In this document: in pieces, positions 1-7,908 of the stretch | Numbering within the stretch: the first letter of the stretch is position 1 | Layout: each line of letters begins with the position of its first letter | Assembly: GCF_000297395.2 (NCBI RefSeq) | Contig: NZ_HF570108.1 | Location: 3,134,359-3,198,358, forward strand | DNA length: 64,000 nt | Direction: 5' to 3' | Origin: Micromonospora lupini str. Lupac 08 | GTDB taxonomy: Bacteria > Actinomycetota > Actinomycetes > Mycobacteriales > Micromonosporaceae | Program-made: the position numbers and the translations under genes | The notes under the pieces: model-generated | Told to the model about the DNA's origin: nothing | The model's database searches: none | Seen by the model: the letters and a program-made list of their open reading frames with translations, nothing else

Positions 1-285
1 GGAGAGGCCGCGACGGGGGTCGGGTGGCACCGCCGCTGCTTGCCGACCCTCTCGCAGGGCGGCCGACCTGCTCCGCCGCGCTGCGGACCGGGTCGGCCGG
101 CAGCGCCCCGGCCGGCACCGCGAACGTCGATGAGGCCCGATGAAGATTGGATGTTCACCGCGACGGCCGACGGCGGCCGCGAAAGGCGTTACCGATGCGG
201 TTGAGTTGATACATCGCATCTTTGTGGACGCCGGGTGCCGTCGGTGAGTCTCGGTCAGCGGGGGCGTATGTCGGTCTCGTCCGGA
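1..285. other. Non-coding left edge downstream of arsC
   Basis: No convincing gene is seen. Two weak dyads are present: GGGTCGG/CCGACCC (17-23 with 43-49) and GATGCG/CGCATC (194-199 with 215-220). The second lies about 65 bp past the arsC stop and could help end the leftward ars transcript, but it has no U-tract. Confidence 0.4.
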
Positions 286-693
286 TCAGGCGAGGGCGGC
301 CAGGTCGGCGAGGAGCTGCTGCACCCGCGTCCGAATGTCGTCGCGGATTCCGCGGACGGCCTCGACGCCCTTGCCGGCCGGGTCGTCGAGCTTCCAGTCC
401 TCGTAGCGCTTGCCGGGGAAGACCGGGCAGGCGTCGCCGCAGCCCATGGTCACGATGACGTCGGAGGACTCCGCGGTGGCGTACTCCAGGAGCTTCGGGG
501 TCTGGTCGGTGATGTCGATGCCGACCTCGCGCATGGCGGCGACGGCGGCGGGGTTGATCGTCTCGGCCGGGGCGGAGCCGGCCGAGCGGACCTCGACGGT
601 GTCGCCGGCGAGGTGGCGCAGCCAGCCGGCGGCCATCTGGGAGCGGCCGGCGTTGTGGACGCAGACGAACAGGACGCTTGGTTTGTGGCTCAT
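286..693 (-). CDS. arsC: Arsenate reductase, LMW-phosphatase type
   Basis: Cytoplasmic enzyme of 135 aa that reduces arsenate to arsenite for export. The phosphatase-like loop C-x5-R (CVHNAGR, C11 to R17) follows a hydrophobic beta strand, and a CGDACP motif gives C85 and C89. The short C-x3-C spacing resembles the actinobacterial mycothiol/mycoredoxin-dependent ArsC class rather than the thioredoxin-dependent C82/C89 type; that assignment is inferred from the motif. The ATG overlaps the acr3 stop as ATGA, so it is translationally coupled as third gene of arsR-acr3-arsC. Length is normal for the family. Confidence 0.9.
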   Translation of the reverse strand: MSHKPSVLFVCVHNAGRSQMAAGWLRHLAGDTVEVRSAGSAPAETINPAAVAAMREVGIDITDQTPKLLEYATAESSDVIVTMGCGDACPVFPGKRYEDWKLDDPAGKGVEAVRGIRDDIRTRVQQLLADLAALA

Positions 694-1790
694 CGTGACG
701 CCTCTCGGTCGAGGGGTGGGGTGAAGAAGCGGCGGCGCGCCCAGAGTGAGACGTGGACGAGGCCAACCAGCACGGGCACCTCGATCAACGGCCCGACGAC
801 CCCGGCGAGCGCCTGGCCGGAAGCCACGCCGAAGGTGCCGATCGCGACGGCGATGGCGAGTTCGAAGTTGTTGCCGGCGGCGGTGAACGCGAGGGTGGTC
901 GTGCGCGCGTAGCCGAGGCCGAGGGCGCGGCCGAGGGCGTAGGAGCCGGCCCACATCAGCGCGAAGTACACAAGCAGCGGCAGGGCGATGCGGGCGACGT
1001 CGAACGGCCGGCCGGTGATGGCGTCGCCCTGCAGGGCGAACAGGATCACGATGGTGAACAGCAGCCCGTACAGGGCCACCGGGCCGACGCGGGGCAGGAG
1101 GCGGGACTCGTACCACTCACGACCCCTGGCGCGCTCGCCGAGGCGGCGGGTGAGGTAACCGGCAAGCAGTGGGATGCCGAGGAAGACGAGCACGTTGCGG
1201 GCGATCTCCCACGCCGAGACGCGCAGCTCGGCGCCCGGCAACCCGAGCCACCCGGGCAGCACCGCCAGGTAGAACCAGCCGAGCAGGCCGAAGGCGAGGA
1301 CCTGGAAGACGGAGTTGAGCGCGACCAGGACCGCCGCGGCCTCGCGGTCGCCGCACGCGAGGTCGTTCCAGATGACGACCATGGCGATGCAGCGGGCGAG
1401 GCCGACGATGATCAACCCGGTGCGGTACGCGGGCTGGTCGGCCAGGAACACCCAGGCCAGGGCGAACATCACGGCCGGGCCGACAAGCCAGTTGAGGACC
1501 AGCGACGAGATCAGCAGGCGGCGGTCGCCGGTCACGGTGTCGAGCCGGTCGTAGCGGACCTTCGCCAGCACCGGATACATCATGACCAGCAGGCCGATCG
1601 CGATCGGCAGCGAGATCCCACCGACCGCCACCGCGTCCAGCGCGTCGTCCAGCCCGGGGATCAGGCGGCCGAGAAGCAGCCCGACCACCATGGCCAGCCC
1701 GATCCAGACGGGCAGGAACCGGTCGAGTCGGGAGAGGCGACCGACGACGGCGCTCCCGGCCGGGTCGGTCCGGCGGGTGAGCGTGCTCAC
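690..1790 (-). CDS. acr3: Arsenite efflux permease, Acr3 family
   Basis: Integral membrane As(III) exporter of 366 aa with about ten hydrophobic segments. The segment ARCIAMVVIWND carries C134, matching the conserved Cys in TM4 of Acr3 transporters, and the C-terminal segments contain AAGNNFELA and GPLIEVPVLV with the conserved Glu. These mark Acr3 rather than the 12-TM ArsB family. The GTG start at 1790 overlaps the arsR stop (GTGA) and its own stop overlaps arsC, giving a tightly coupled operon. It exports the arsenite made by ArsC and should be controlled by the ArsR encoded just upstream. Confidence 0.92.
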   Translation of the reverse strand: MSTLTRRTDPAGSAVVGRLSRLDRFLPVWIGLAMVVGLLLGRLIPGLDDALDAVAVGGISLPIAIGLLVMMYPVLAKVRYDRLDTVTGDRRLLISSLVLNWLVGPAVMFALAWVFLADQPAYRTGLIIVGLARCIAMVVIWNDLACGDREAAAVLVALNSVFQVLAFGLLGWFYLAVLPGWLGLPGAELRVSAWEIARNVLVFLGIPLLAGYLTRRLGERARGREWYESRLLPRVGPVALYGLLFTIVILFALQGDAITGRPFDVARIALPLLVYFALMWAGSYALGRALGLGYARTTTLAFTAAGNNFELAIAVAIGTFGVASGQALAGVVGPLIEVPVLVGLVHVSLWARRRFFTPPLDREASR

Positions 1791-2170
1791 GAGCACTCCG
1801 ACCGGGCGGCGGGAGTGGCGTCGGTGCCGGTCGGCACGACGGTGAGCAGCGCGGCGAGCTGGTGCAGGACCGTCGGCCGGGCGCGGTAGTAGACCCAGGT
1901 TCCGCGGCGGTCGGCATCGACGAGCCCGGCCTCGCGCAGCGTCCTCAGGTGGTGCGAGATGGTCGGGCCGGTCAGGTCGAACGCGGGGGTGAGGTCGCAG
2001 ACGCAGATCTCGCCGCCCTCGGCGGAGGCGATCATCGACATGAGCTGCAGGCGGACCGGGTCGCCGAGGGCCTTGAGCGCGGGGGCGAGCGCGGCGGCGG
2101 TCTCGGCCGGCACGCGCCGCTCGGACAGGGGCGGGCAGCACAGCGCGTCCACGACCGCTTGTTTCGACAT
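1787..2170 (-). CDS. arsR: Arsenical-responsive repressor, ArsR/SmtB family
   Basis: Winged-helix repressor of 127 aa. The recognition region TGPTISHHLRTLREAGLV is typical. Two Cys clusters are visible: N-terminal C11-C12 (CCPPL) and C56/C58 in ICVCDL. The combination CC plus a Cys near residue 55 matches the As(III) site described for Corynebacterium glutamicum ArsR (C15, C16, C55), so a CgArsR-type trigonal site is likely. It heads the leftward operon and probably represses both itself and the divergent gene pair through the dyads between 2182 and 2239. Confidence 0.92.
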   Translation of the reverse strand: MSKQAVVDALCCPPLSERRVPAETAAALAPALKALGDPVRLQLMSMIASAEGGEICVCDLTPAFDLTGPTISHHLRTLREAGLVDADRRGTWVYYRARPTVLHQLAALLTVVPTGTDATPAARSECS

Positions 2171-2181
2171 TCCTCTAGGTT

Positions 2182-2239
2182 GACAGGTATCTAATCAGCG
2201 TGCAACTGTCTGATTCGACAGACGTCGAGACAGTGTCTC
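2182..2239. promoter_or_regulatory. Divergent ars promoter with candidate ArsR operators
   Basis: Between arsR and the acetyltransferase gene there is CTGTC-TGATTC-GACAG (2206-2221) and a perfect GAGACA-G-TGTCTC dyad (2227-2239); a further GACAG half-site lies at 2182. They share a GACA/TGTC core, as expected for repeated operator half-sites. Binding by ArsR is inferred from position only. Confidence 0.5.
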
Positions 2240-2268
2240 CTGGGCCGAGACCGGAACGGAGCCCGCAG

Positions 2269-2766
2269 ATGACCGACCTGACCACACGCCCGATGACCGC
2301 CACCGACGCCGACCGCGTCCTGACGATCTACCAGGCGGGCCTCGACGGCGGCGATGCCAGCTTCGAGATCACCGCGCCGACCTGGAAGGCGTTCGACGCC
2401 ACCCGGTTGCCCGCGCACCGCTTCGTGGTCGTGGACGGCGGCGGCACCATCCTCGGCTGGGTCGCGGTCACCCCGACATCGAGCCGCCCGGTCTACGCCG
2501 GGGTGGTCGAGCACTCCGTCTACGTCGACCCGGCGGCCCAGGGGCGCGGGGTCGGCCGGGTGCTGCTCGACGCGCTGATCACCTCGACCGAGGCGGCCGG
2601 CATCTGGACCATCCAGTCCGGGATCTTCCCGGAGAACACCGGCAGCCTGGCCCTGCACCGGAGGGTCGGGTTCCGTGTCATAGGCGTCCGGGAGCGGATC
2701 GGCCGCCACCACGACCGCTGGCGCGACGTCGTCCTGCTCGAACGCCGCAGCCCCACCATCACCTGA
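2269..2766 (+). CDS. arsN1: GNAT N-acetyltransferase, ArsN1/PAT-like
   Basis: GNAT-fold acetyltransferase of 165 aa from the ATG at 2269, chosen because homologues begin directly before the first strand (TTRPMTATDADRV). The acetyl-CoA loop is QGRGVGR. The signature EHSVYVDPAAQGRGVG followed by ENTGSLALHRRVGFR and a DRWRDVVLLER ending closely follows the phosphinothricin acetyltransferase pattern. ArsN1 proteins of this family acetylate the amino group of arsinothricin and occur in ars operons. Location beside arsR and an ArsO-like gene supports that role, although general phosphinothricin-like resistance is equally possible. A closer annotation would need phylogeny. Confidence 0.7.
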   Translation: MTDLTTRPMTATDADRVLTIYQAGLDGGDASFEITAPTWKAFDATRLPAHRFVVVDGGGTILGWVAVTPTSSRPVYAGVVEHSVYVDPAAQGRGVGRVLLDALITSTEAAGIWTIQSGIFPENTGSLALHRRVGFRVIGVRERIGRHHDRWRDVVLLERRSPTIT

Positions 2767-2780
2767 CAAGGAGTCACCCG

Positions 2781-4175
2781 ATGAACGCCCCGCACAGCCT
2801 TCCCGTCGTTGTCGTCGGCGCCGGCCCGACCGGCCTGGCCGCCGCCGCCCACCTGCACGAACGCGGCCTGCCCTTCGTCGTCCTGGAAGCCGGCGACACC
2901 CCGGGCGCCGCCGTCGCCAAGTGGGGGCACGTGCGGGTCTTCTCGCCCTGGCGCTACAACATCGACCCGGCCGCCCGCCGGATGCTCGACGACGCCGGCT
3001 GGGTCGCCCCCGATCCGGAGGCTCTGCCGACCGGGGCGGAGCTGGTCCGCGCGTACCTTCGGCCGCTCGCGGAGCTGCCCCCGCTCACGCCGCACGTCCG
3101 CTACGGCGCCCGGGTCCAGGCGATCAGCCGCCTCGGCCTCGACCGGCTGCGCACCGCCGGCCGCGACACCACGCCGTTCCTGGTCCGCCTCGCCGACGGC
3201 GACGAGCTGCTGGCCCGCGCCGTGATCGACGCCTCCGGCACCTGGGGCACCCCGAACGTCCTCGGCGCGTCCGGCCTGCCCGCCCGGGGCGAGACCGACG
3301 TCGCCGCGTACCTCGAACACGCCCTGCCCGACGTGCTCGGCGCCGACCGGGACCGCTTCGCCGGGCGCCACACGCTCGTCGTGGGCGCCGGTCACTCGGC
3401 GGCGAACACGCTGCTGTCCCTGGCGGAACTGGCCGCCGCCGAGCCCGGCACCGAGGTGACCTGGGCGATCCGCACCGCCTCGCCCGCGCGGACGTACGGC
3501 GGTGGGGACGCCGACGCCCTGCCGGCGCGCGGCGCTCTCGGCGCGCGGCTGCGGGCGCACGTCGACGCGGGCCGGGTCCGGCTGCTCACCGGCTTCTGGG
3601 TGCACGCCCTCACGCCTGTCGACGGGCGCGTCCGGGTGGTCGTCCGGCACGCCGACGGCGGCGAGGAGTCGGTGCTCGTGGACCGCGTCGTCGCGGCCAC
3701 CGGCTTCCGCCCGGACCACTCGATCACCGCCGAGCTGCGGTTGGACCTGGACCCGGTGCTGGGCGCGACCCGCGCGCTCGCCCCGCTCATCGACCCGAAT
3801 GAGCACTCCTGTGGCACCGTGCCTCCGCACGGCGTCGACGAGCTCAGCCACCCGGAGGTGGGCTACTACGCCGTCGGGATGAAGTCCTACGGTCGGGCGC
3901 CGACGTTCCTCATGGCCACCGGCTACGAGCAGGTCCGCTCGGTCGTCGCCGCCCTCGCCGGAGACTGGGCCGCCGCCCGCGACGTCCGGCTCGACCTGCC
4001 CGAGACCGGCGTGTGCAGCAGCAACGCCGCCGACCCGGTGAGCGGCGACAGTTGCTGCGGCCCGACGCCGGTCGCCGAGCCGGCCGGCCGTGGGCTGGCC
4101 ACCGGCGTCTCCGGCGGGCTACTCAGCCTCGTCGCCGTCGACACCGCGTCCGCCGGCGGCTGCTGCGCCAGCTGA
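2781..4175 (+). CDS. arsO: ArsO-like flavoprotein monooxygenase with Cys-rich tail
   Basis: FAD/NAD(P)-dependent flavoprotein of 464 aa. It has an N-terminal dinucleotide-binding motif (VVVGAGPTGLAAAAHL), a second Rossmann motif LVVGAGHSAANTL near residue 200, and ATGFRPD, as in flavin-containing monooxygenase and thioredoxin-reductase-like enzymes. Streptomyces ars clusters carry a flavin monooxygenase called ArsO, which is the likely counterpart. The C-terminus has C412, CC at 425-426 and CC at 461-462, an arrangement that could bind As(III) or another soft metal. A clear AAGGAG site 14 bp after the arsN1 stop indicates one operon. Substrate is unknown. Confidence 0.7.
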   Translation: MNAPHSLPVVVVGAGPTGLAAAAHLHERGLPFVVLEAGDTPGAAVAKWGHVRVFSPWRYNIDPAARRMLDDAGWVAPDPEALPTGAELVRAYLRPLAELPPLTPHVRYGARVQAISRLGLDRLRTAGRDTTPFLVRLADGDELLARAVIDASGTWGTPNVLGASGLPARGETDVAAYLEHALPDVLGADRDRFAGRHTLVVGAGHSAANTLLSLAELAAAEPGTEVTWAIRTASPARTYGGGDADALPARGALGARLRAHVDAGRVRLLTGFWVHALTPVDGRVRVVVRHADGGEESVLVDRVVAATGFRPDHSITAELRLDLDPVLGATRALAPLIDPNEHSCGTVPPHGVDELSHPEVGYYAVGMKSYGRAPTFLMATGYEQVRSVVAALAGDWAAARDVRLDLPETGVCSSNAADPVSGDSCCGPTPVAEPAGRGLATGVSGGLLSLVAVDTASAGGCCAS

Positions 4176-4219
4176 CCACCCGTGCCGAAGGCGTCCGCCG
4201 GCACCCGGGGCCGCCGTCG

Positions 4220-4573
4220 TCACCGTCGGCCGGCGCAGGCGACACAGGTACGCGCCGACGGGCGGGCGGCGAGCCGCTCGGCGGGAATCGGGCGCAGGCA
4301 GCGCTCGCAGACGCCGTAGGTGCCGGCGTCGACGCGGCTCAGGGCCACGTCCAGCTCGGTCAGGCGTCGGCGTGCCGCATCCAGGACGGCGCTGAGTTGC
4401 GCCCGCTCGAACGCGACAGTGCTGCCCTCGGGGTCGTGTTCGTCGTCGGCGTTGGAGGACCGGGACGCTTCGAAGAGGCTCCGCAGATCGTCCTCCAGCG
4501 CGGCGGCCTGAGCCGCGGTCTCGTCGCGTCGGCGCAGAAGGTCCGCACGGATCGCGCGGGAATCGGTGTCCAT
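4220..4573 (-). CDS. DksA/TraR-type zinc-finger protein
   Basis: Protein of 117 aa with a charged, helical N-terminal region (coiled-coil-like, residues 5-80) and a four-Cys zinc finger C89-x2-C92-x17-C110-x2-C113. This is the DksA/TraR layout: the finger packs against the coiled coil that enters the RNA polymerase secondary channel. Actinobacterial versions have been linked to transcription control and stress. It ends 44 bp from the convergent arsO stop and lies downstream of the ferritin-like gene with a 39-bp gap, so read-through from that operon is possible. Confidence 0.8.
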   Translation of the reverse strand: MDTDSRAIRADLLRRRDETAAQAAALEDDLRSLFEASRSSNADDEHDPEGSTVAFERAQLSAVLDAARRRLTELDVALSRVDAGTYGVCERCLRPIPAERLAARPSARTCVACAGRR

Positions 4574-4612
4574 GGCGGTTCCACCGTACGCGGCGCGCGG
4601 ACCCGCACACGT

Positions 4613-5818
4613 CTACATGAAGTTGCGGGTGTGCAGGGCGGAGAGCGCGGCCGCCTCGTCCGGTCGGAAACCCAGCCGGACGAGGCGGCGCTGGCGGCCC
4701 TGGTCCATCGCCTGTTGCAGCGCGCGCACGTGCGCGAAGCCGGCGGCCACGTCATCGGGGTTCCACCCGCCCGCCGCGAGCACCACCAACGCGTCGAAGA
4801 CGTCCGCGTTGAGGCCCGCGGTGTCGGCCAACGCGTCGTGACGGCGGTGGATCGCGGCACGTAGTCGGTCCCGCAGCAGCGGGTCGACGGTCGCCTGGTG
4901 CTCCAGGTGGGCCATGCCGAACACCACGTGCCGACGCTCGTCCTGCATCGCCAACCAGCAGATCCGCCGGGTCACCGGATCGGGCGCGTGCCGCACCAGG
5001 AACCCGAGCAGGTCGACGAAGCTGCCCTCGCCCAGCACGGAGAGCAGGAACGACGCCAGGGCGAAATCGGACTCGGCGACGAGCGTGAACAGCGACTGCC
5101 GGCCACCCGCCGAGGAGGTGCCCAACTCCGCGCCGCGCAGCAGCGCCCGCCGGCTGAAGACCTCCATGTGCCGGGCCTCGTCGGCCACCTGCACCGCGAG
5201 GAGCTGCACCACCTCCCGGAAGTGCGGGTGGATGCGGCCGATGAACCGGGCCGGTACGACGAGAGCCGCCTGCTCGTTCTCGACCAGGTAGGTCATGACC
5301 TGCACCACCGCGGCCTCGACGTCCGCCGGCAGCGCGAACGTGTCGTCCCACGGCACCGCCGTCTGCGGGTCCCACTGCCGCGCGGCGGCCTGCGCGTACA
5401 GGGTGGGGGCGATGTCGGCCCACACCAGGTCGCGGTCGTCCAGGTCGAACCGGGCCTCGGGCCCGCCGGCCTCCAGCAGCGCGCCACGGGCGCCGAGCCC
5501 CCACCGCGGCGGTGGGCGACTGTGCAGTGCCGCGGGCAGGGGCGGCCCGGCCCGCTCCGCGCCGAACCAGCGGTCGTCGTCGGCGGTGCCCCGGACGACG
5601 ACCGCCACCAGGCGACTCCGGTGCGCGGGATCGGGCCACTCGACCCGGTGACCCCGGCTTCGGCACCATGCCGGCAGGTGCACGCCCAGCGCCGCGTCGG
5701 TGCCGGAGACCGCCACCCGGCCGCCGGGCGGCAACCCGGCCAGGGCGCGCTGCACCAGCAGGTGCGCGCCACGGTCGAAGCCGAGGCCGCCGAGATCGAT
5801 CTCGACGTCGGCGGTCAC
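4613..5818 (-). CDS. TusA-like domain fused to ferritin-like diiron protein
   Basis: Protein of 401 aa with two parts. Residues 1-62 follow the TusA/SirA fold pattern (FDRGAHLL, then LPPGGRVAVSGTD, then HLPAWCRSRGH) but lack the catalytic CPxP cysteine; only C52 is present. Residues about 160-360 form a ferritin-like four-helix domain with all expected diiron ligands: E182, E214 and H217 (DEARH), E264, E294 and H297 (DERRH). It is probably a diiron oxidase or oxygenase whose TusA-like part docks a partner or substrate. The start overlaps the stop of the upstream binding-protein gene (ATGA). Actual reaction unknown. Confidence 0.65.
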   Translation of the reverse strand: MTADVEIDLGGLGFDRGAHLLVQRALAGLPPGGRVAVSGTDAALGVHLPAWCRSRGHRVEWPDPAHRSRLVAVVVRGTADDDRWFGAERAGPPLPAALHSRPPPRWGLGARGALLEAGGPEARFDLDDRDLVWADIAPTLYAQAAARQWDPQTAVPWDDTFALPADVEAAVVQVMTYLVENEQAALVVPARFIGRIHPHFREVVQLLAVQVADEARHMEVFSRRALLRGAELGTSSAGGRQSLFTLVAESDFALASFLLSVLGEGSFVDLLGFLVRHAPDPVTRRICWLAMQDERRHVVFGMAHLEHQATVDPLLRDRLRAAIHRRHDALADTAGLNADVFDALVVLAAGGWNPDDVAAGFAHVRALQQAMDQGRQRRLVRLGFRPDEAAALSALHTRNFM

Positions 5819-6660
5819 GGTCGGTAGTCCGGGGCGGTCACCCGCCCGTCGGGGGCGTAGAACCCGCTCGCGTCGACCGCCTCGGCGAGGGCGGCGTACC
5901 CCGTCGTGCGGCCGTCCTGCCAGGCCGTCAGGCCCTCCAGGTCGAGCAGCGGTCGCACCTGCGGGTCGGCGTACGACATGCCGCGCAGCAGGTCGCCGAA
6001 GAGCCGGACCCCGTCGGACGCCGGCTCGCGCACAGTCATGTTGCAGTGGTCGTACCGCCCGGTCTGCGCGACGATCCGGGTGCCCTCGGGCGGCAGCGTG
6101 CCCTCCTGGACGAACAACAGGTGGTTCGCGTCGATCATGCAGGCGGCGTCGACCTCCCCGGCGGCCAGGGCGCGGGCGGCGTCACGTTCGCCGCCGATGT
6201 GGTCACCGTGCAGGCCGACACCGACGTCGAACCGGCGCACGTCGACCTGGACGCCGGCCGCGGCGAGGTGGCCGAGCGGAATGAGCGTCGCCTGTGGACT
6301 GTCCACCGCGCCGGTGCCCACCAGCCTGCCGGCGAGGTCCTCGACCCGGTGTACCGGCGAGTCGGCGCGCACCACCACGACGGAGGTGAGGTCCCGGTCG
6401 GTGTCGCGCATCGTGAGCGCGTGCACGGCGCCGCCGCCGGCCGTGGCCAACCGGTCGGCGCGCAGCCAGGCGAGCGGGGAGTTCCAGGCCGCGTCGATGC
6501 GGCCGGCGACCAGGTCGTCGACCTGCCGCTCGTAGTGCGAGTAGAGGACGAAGTCGAAATCCAGGCCGCGCCCGCGCAGCCAGGCCCGGAAGCCCTCCCA
6601 GATGGTGACGACCTTCGGGTCGTACGCGACAGCGCCCATCAGGACCGACGGCGCCGGCAT
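5815..6660 (-). CDS. PhnD/SsuA-like substrate-binding protein, no signal peptide
   Basis: Protein of 281 aa with the periplasmic-binding fold of the PhnD/SsuA/transferrin group: GAVAYDPKVVTIWEGF at the start, RIDAAWNSPLAWL, ADSPVHRVEDLAG, and a second-lobe DAACMIDANHLLF. There is no signal peptide, lipobox or neighbouring ABC permease or ATPase, so it is probably cytosolic and acts as a sensor or small-molecule carrier rather than a transporter part. It sits in the middle of a coupled trio: its ATG shares one base with the preceding stop (TGATG) and its stop overlaps the next start. Confidence 0.7.
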   Translation of the reverse strand: MPAPSVLMGAVAYDPKVVTIWEGFRAWLRGRGLDFDFVLYSHYERQVDDLVAGRIDAAWNSPLAWLRADRLATAGGGAVHALTMRDTDRDLTSVVVVRADSPVHRVEDLAGRLVGTGAVDSPQATLIPLGHLAAAGVQVDVRRFDVGVGLHGDHIGGERDAARALAAGEVDAACMIDANHLLFVQEGTLPPEGTRIVAQTGRYDHCNMTVREPASDGVRLFGDLLRGMSYADPQVRPLLDLEGLTAWQDGRTTGYAALAEAVDASGFYAPDGRVTAPDYRP

Positions 6661-7829
6661 CAGCGGTTGCCCTCGTCGAGCAGCGGCAGGCCGGTGGCGA
6701 CGCGGCCCACGAAGTCGTGCAGGGCGTCCGTGGTCGGTGCCATCACCCGGGCGGCTCGGGAGTCGCGGAATCGGCGTTCCAGGCCCAACTCCTTGCGGAA
6801 GGCGCTGCCACCGCAGAGCCGCATCGCGCCGTCGGTGACGTCCGCGACCGTCTCGCCGGCCAGGGCCTTGACCTGGAGCACGCGCAGCGTCGCGTCGTCC
6901 CGGCCGGTCTCCAGCGCGGTGAGGGTGTCGCCGAGGAAGGCGCGCAGGGCGTGGGTGCGGATCGTCAACTGGGCGAAGTCGCGTCGGGCGACGGGCGCGT
7001 CACGAAGCGCCGCGCCGGTGTGCGTGAGCGTGGTGCCGGTGAGGTGTCGACCCGCCTCGGCGACCGCGCTGTCGGCGAGGCCGAGACAGAACGCCGCGTT
7101 GAGCACCAGGAACCAGGGGAGTACGGCGCCGAGCGCGATGTCGAGGCCGGCGCCGTCGGTGCCCAGCATCGCGTCGGCGGGGAGCACCACGCCGTCGGCC
7201 GTCATCGGCCGGGAACCGTTGCCGCGCAGGCCGAGCCCGTCGAAGTCACCGGCGACGCGGAGCCCGGCGCTGTCGGCGGGAACGAGCCACAGCGTCATCG
7301 GCCCGGCCCCCGGTGTCAGCGGAAGACTCGACCAGACGTAGCTGTCGGCCTCGTCCGCCGAGGTGACCCAGCTCTTGCGGGCGTCGAGTCGCACCGCGTC
7401 GTCACCGGACGTCGTCGCGGAGCCGGTGGGCGACCAGAAGTGACTGCGGGAGCCGAACTCGGAGAAGGCAAGCGTGGTCAGGTGACGGCCGGCGGCGATG
7501 GCCGTGCGGACCTCGCGTGGGCCGTGCGCCTCGACGACCGCTGTCGCCGCGTAGTGCATGAGAACCACCATCGCCGTGGACCCGCACTCGGCGGCCAGCC
7601 GTTCGATGACGTCGGCGACGACGCGCACGCCCTGGGCGCCCCCACCGACCTCGGTCGCGCTGGCCAGGCCGAGCAGTCCGGCGGCGGCGAGGGCGTCGAC
7701 GCCCTCGCGGGGAAACGCGCCGTCGCGGTCGACGGTCCCCGCCCGCGGGCGGATCACGTCCTCGATCACGGGCGTGAGTCTGGTCAGGACCTCGGTGCGG
7801 GACTGGACACTGTCGACACTTGCCGTCAT
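6660..7829 (-). CDS. Acyl-CoA-dehydrogenase-fold flavoenzyme lacking catalytic Glu
   Basis: Flavoprotein of 389 aa with the three-part acyl-CoA dehydrogenase layout. The usual catalytic YEGT/HEGT motif is replaced by APTTDAL near residue 370, so classical alpha,beta-dehydrogenation is unlikely. Flavin-dependent monooxygenases such as DszC and SfnB-like enzymes use this fold without that base, so an oxygenase or oxidase role is a reasonable inference. It is the first gene of the coupled trio with the binding protein and the TusA-ferritin fusion; sulfur metabolism is suggested by the partners but not shown. Confidence 0.65.
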   Translation of the reverse strand: MTASVDSVQSRTEVLTRLTPVIEDVIRPRAGTVDRDGAFPREGVDALAAAGLLGLASATEVGGGAQGVRVVADVIERLAAECGSTAMVVLMHYAATAVVEAHGPREVRTAIAAGRHLTTLAFSEFGSRSHFWSPTGSATTSGDDAVRLDARKSWVTSADEADSYVWSSLPLTPGAGPMTLWLVPADSAGLRVAGDFDGLGLRGNGSRPMTADGVVLPADAMLGTDGAGLDIALGAVLPWFLVLNAAFCLGLADSAVAEAGRHLTGTTLTHTGAALRDAPVARRDFAQLTIRTHALRAFLGDTLTALETGRDDATLRVLQVKALAGETVADVTDGAMRLCGGSAFRKELGLERRFRDSRAARVMAPTTDALHDFVGRVATGLPLLDEGNR

Positions 7830-7877
7830 GCGCGGTGCCCCTTCAGTCGGACCGGCGGGACCGCCATCGAGACTAGC

Positions 7878-7897
7878 CGATCAAATCCTCATGATCG
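7878..7897. promoter_or_regulatory. Dyad upstream of the flavoenzyme/ferritin operon
   Basis: Perfect inverted repeat CGATCA-N8-TGATCG, 48 bp upstream of the flavoenzyme start. It is the only obvious operator-like element for the leftward trio. No regulator gene is adjacent, so the binding factor is unknown. Confidence 0.35.
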
Positions 7898-7908
7898 AGA
7901 GTGTGGTT

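Noticed and set aside
753..1889. Long open frames antisense to genes throughout the window
   Set aside because: They are a by-product of extreme GC at codon position three; composition is Arg/Pro/Gly-rich, no domains.
690..2141. Long open frame covering acr3 and extending through arsR
   Set aside because: Only the part from 1790 has Acr3 motifs and overlapping GTGA start; the rest is the shifted frame of arsR.
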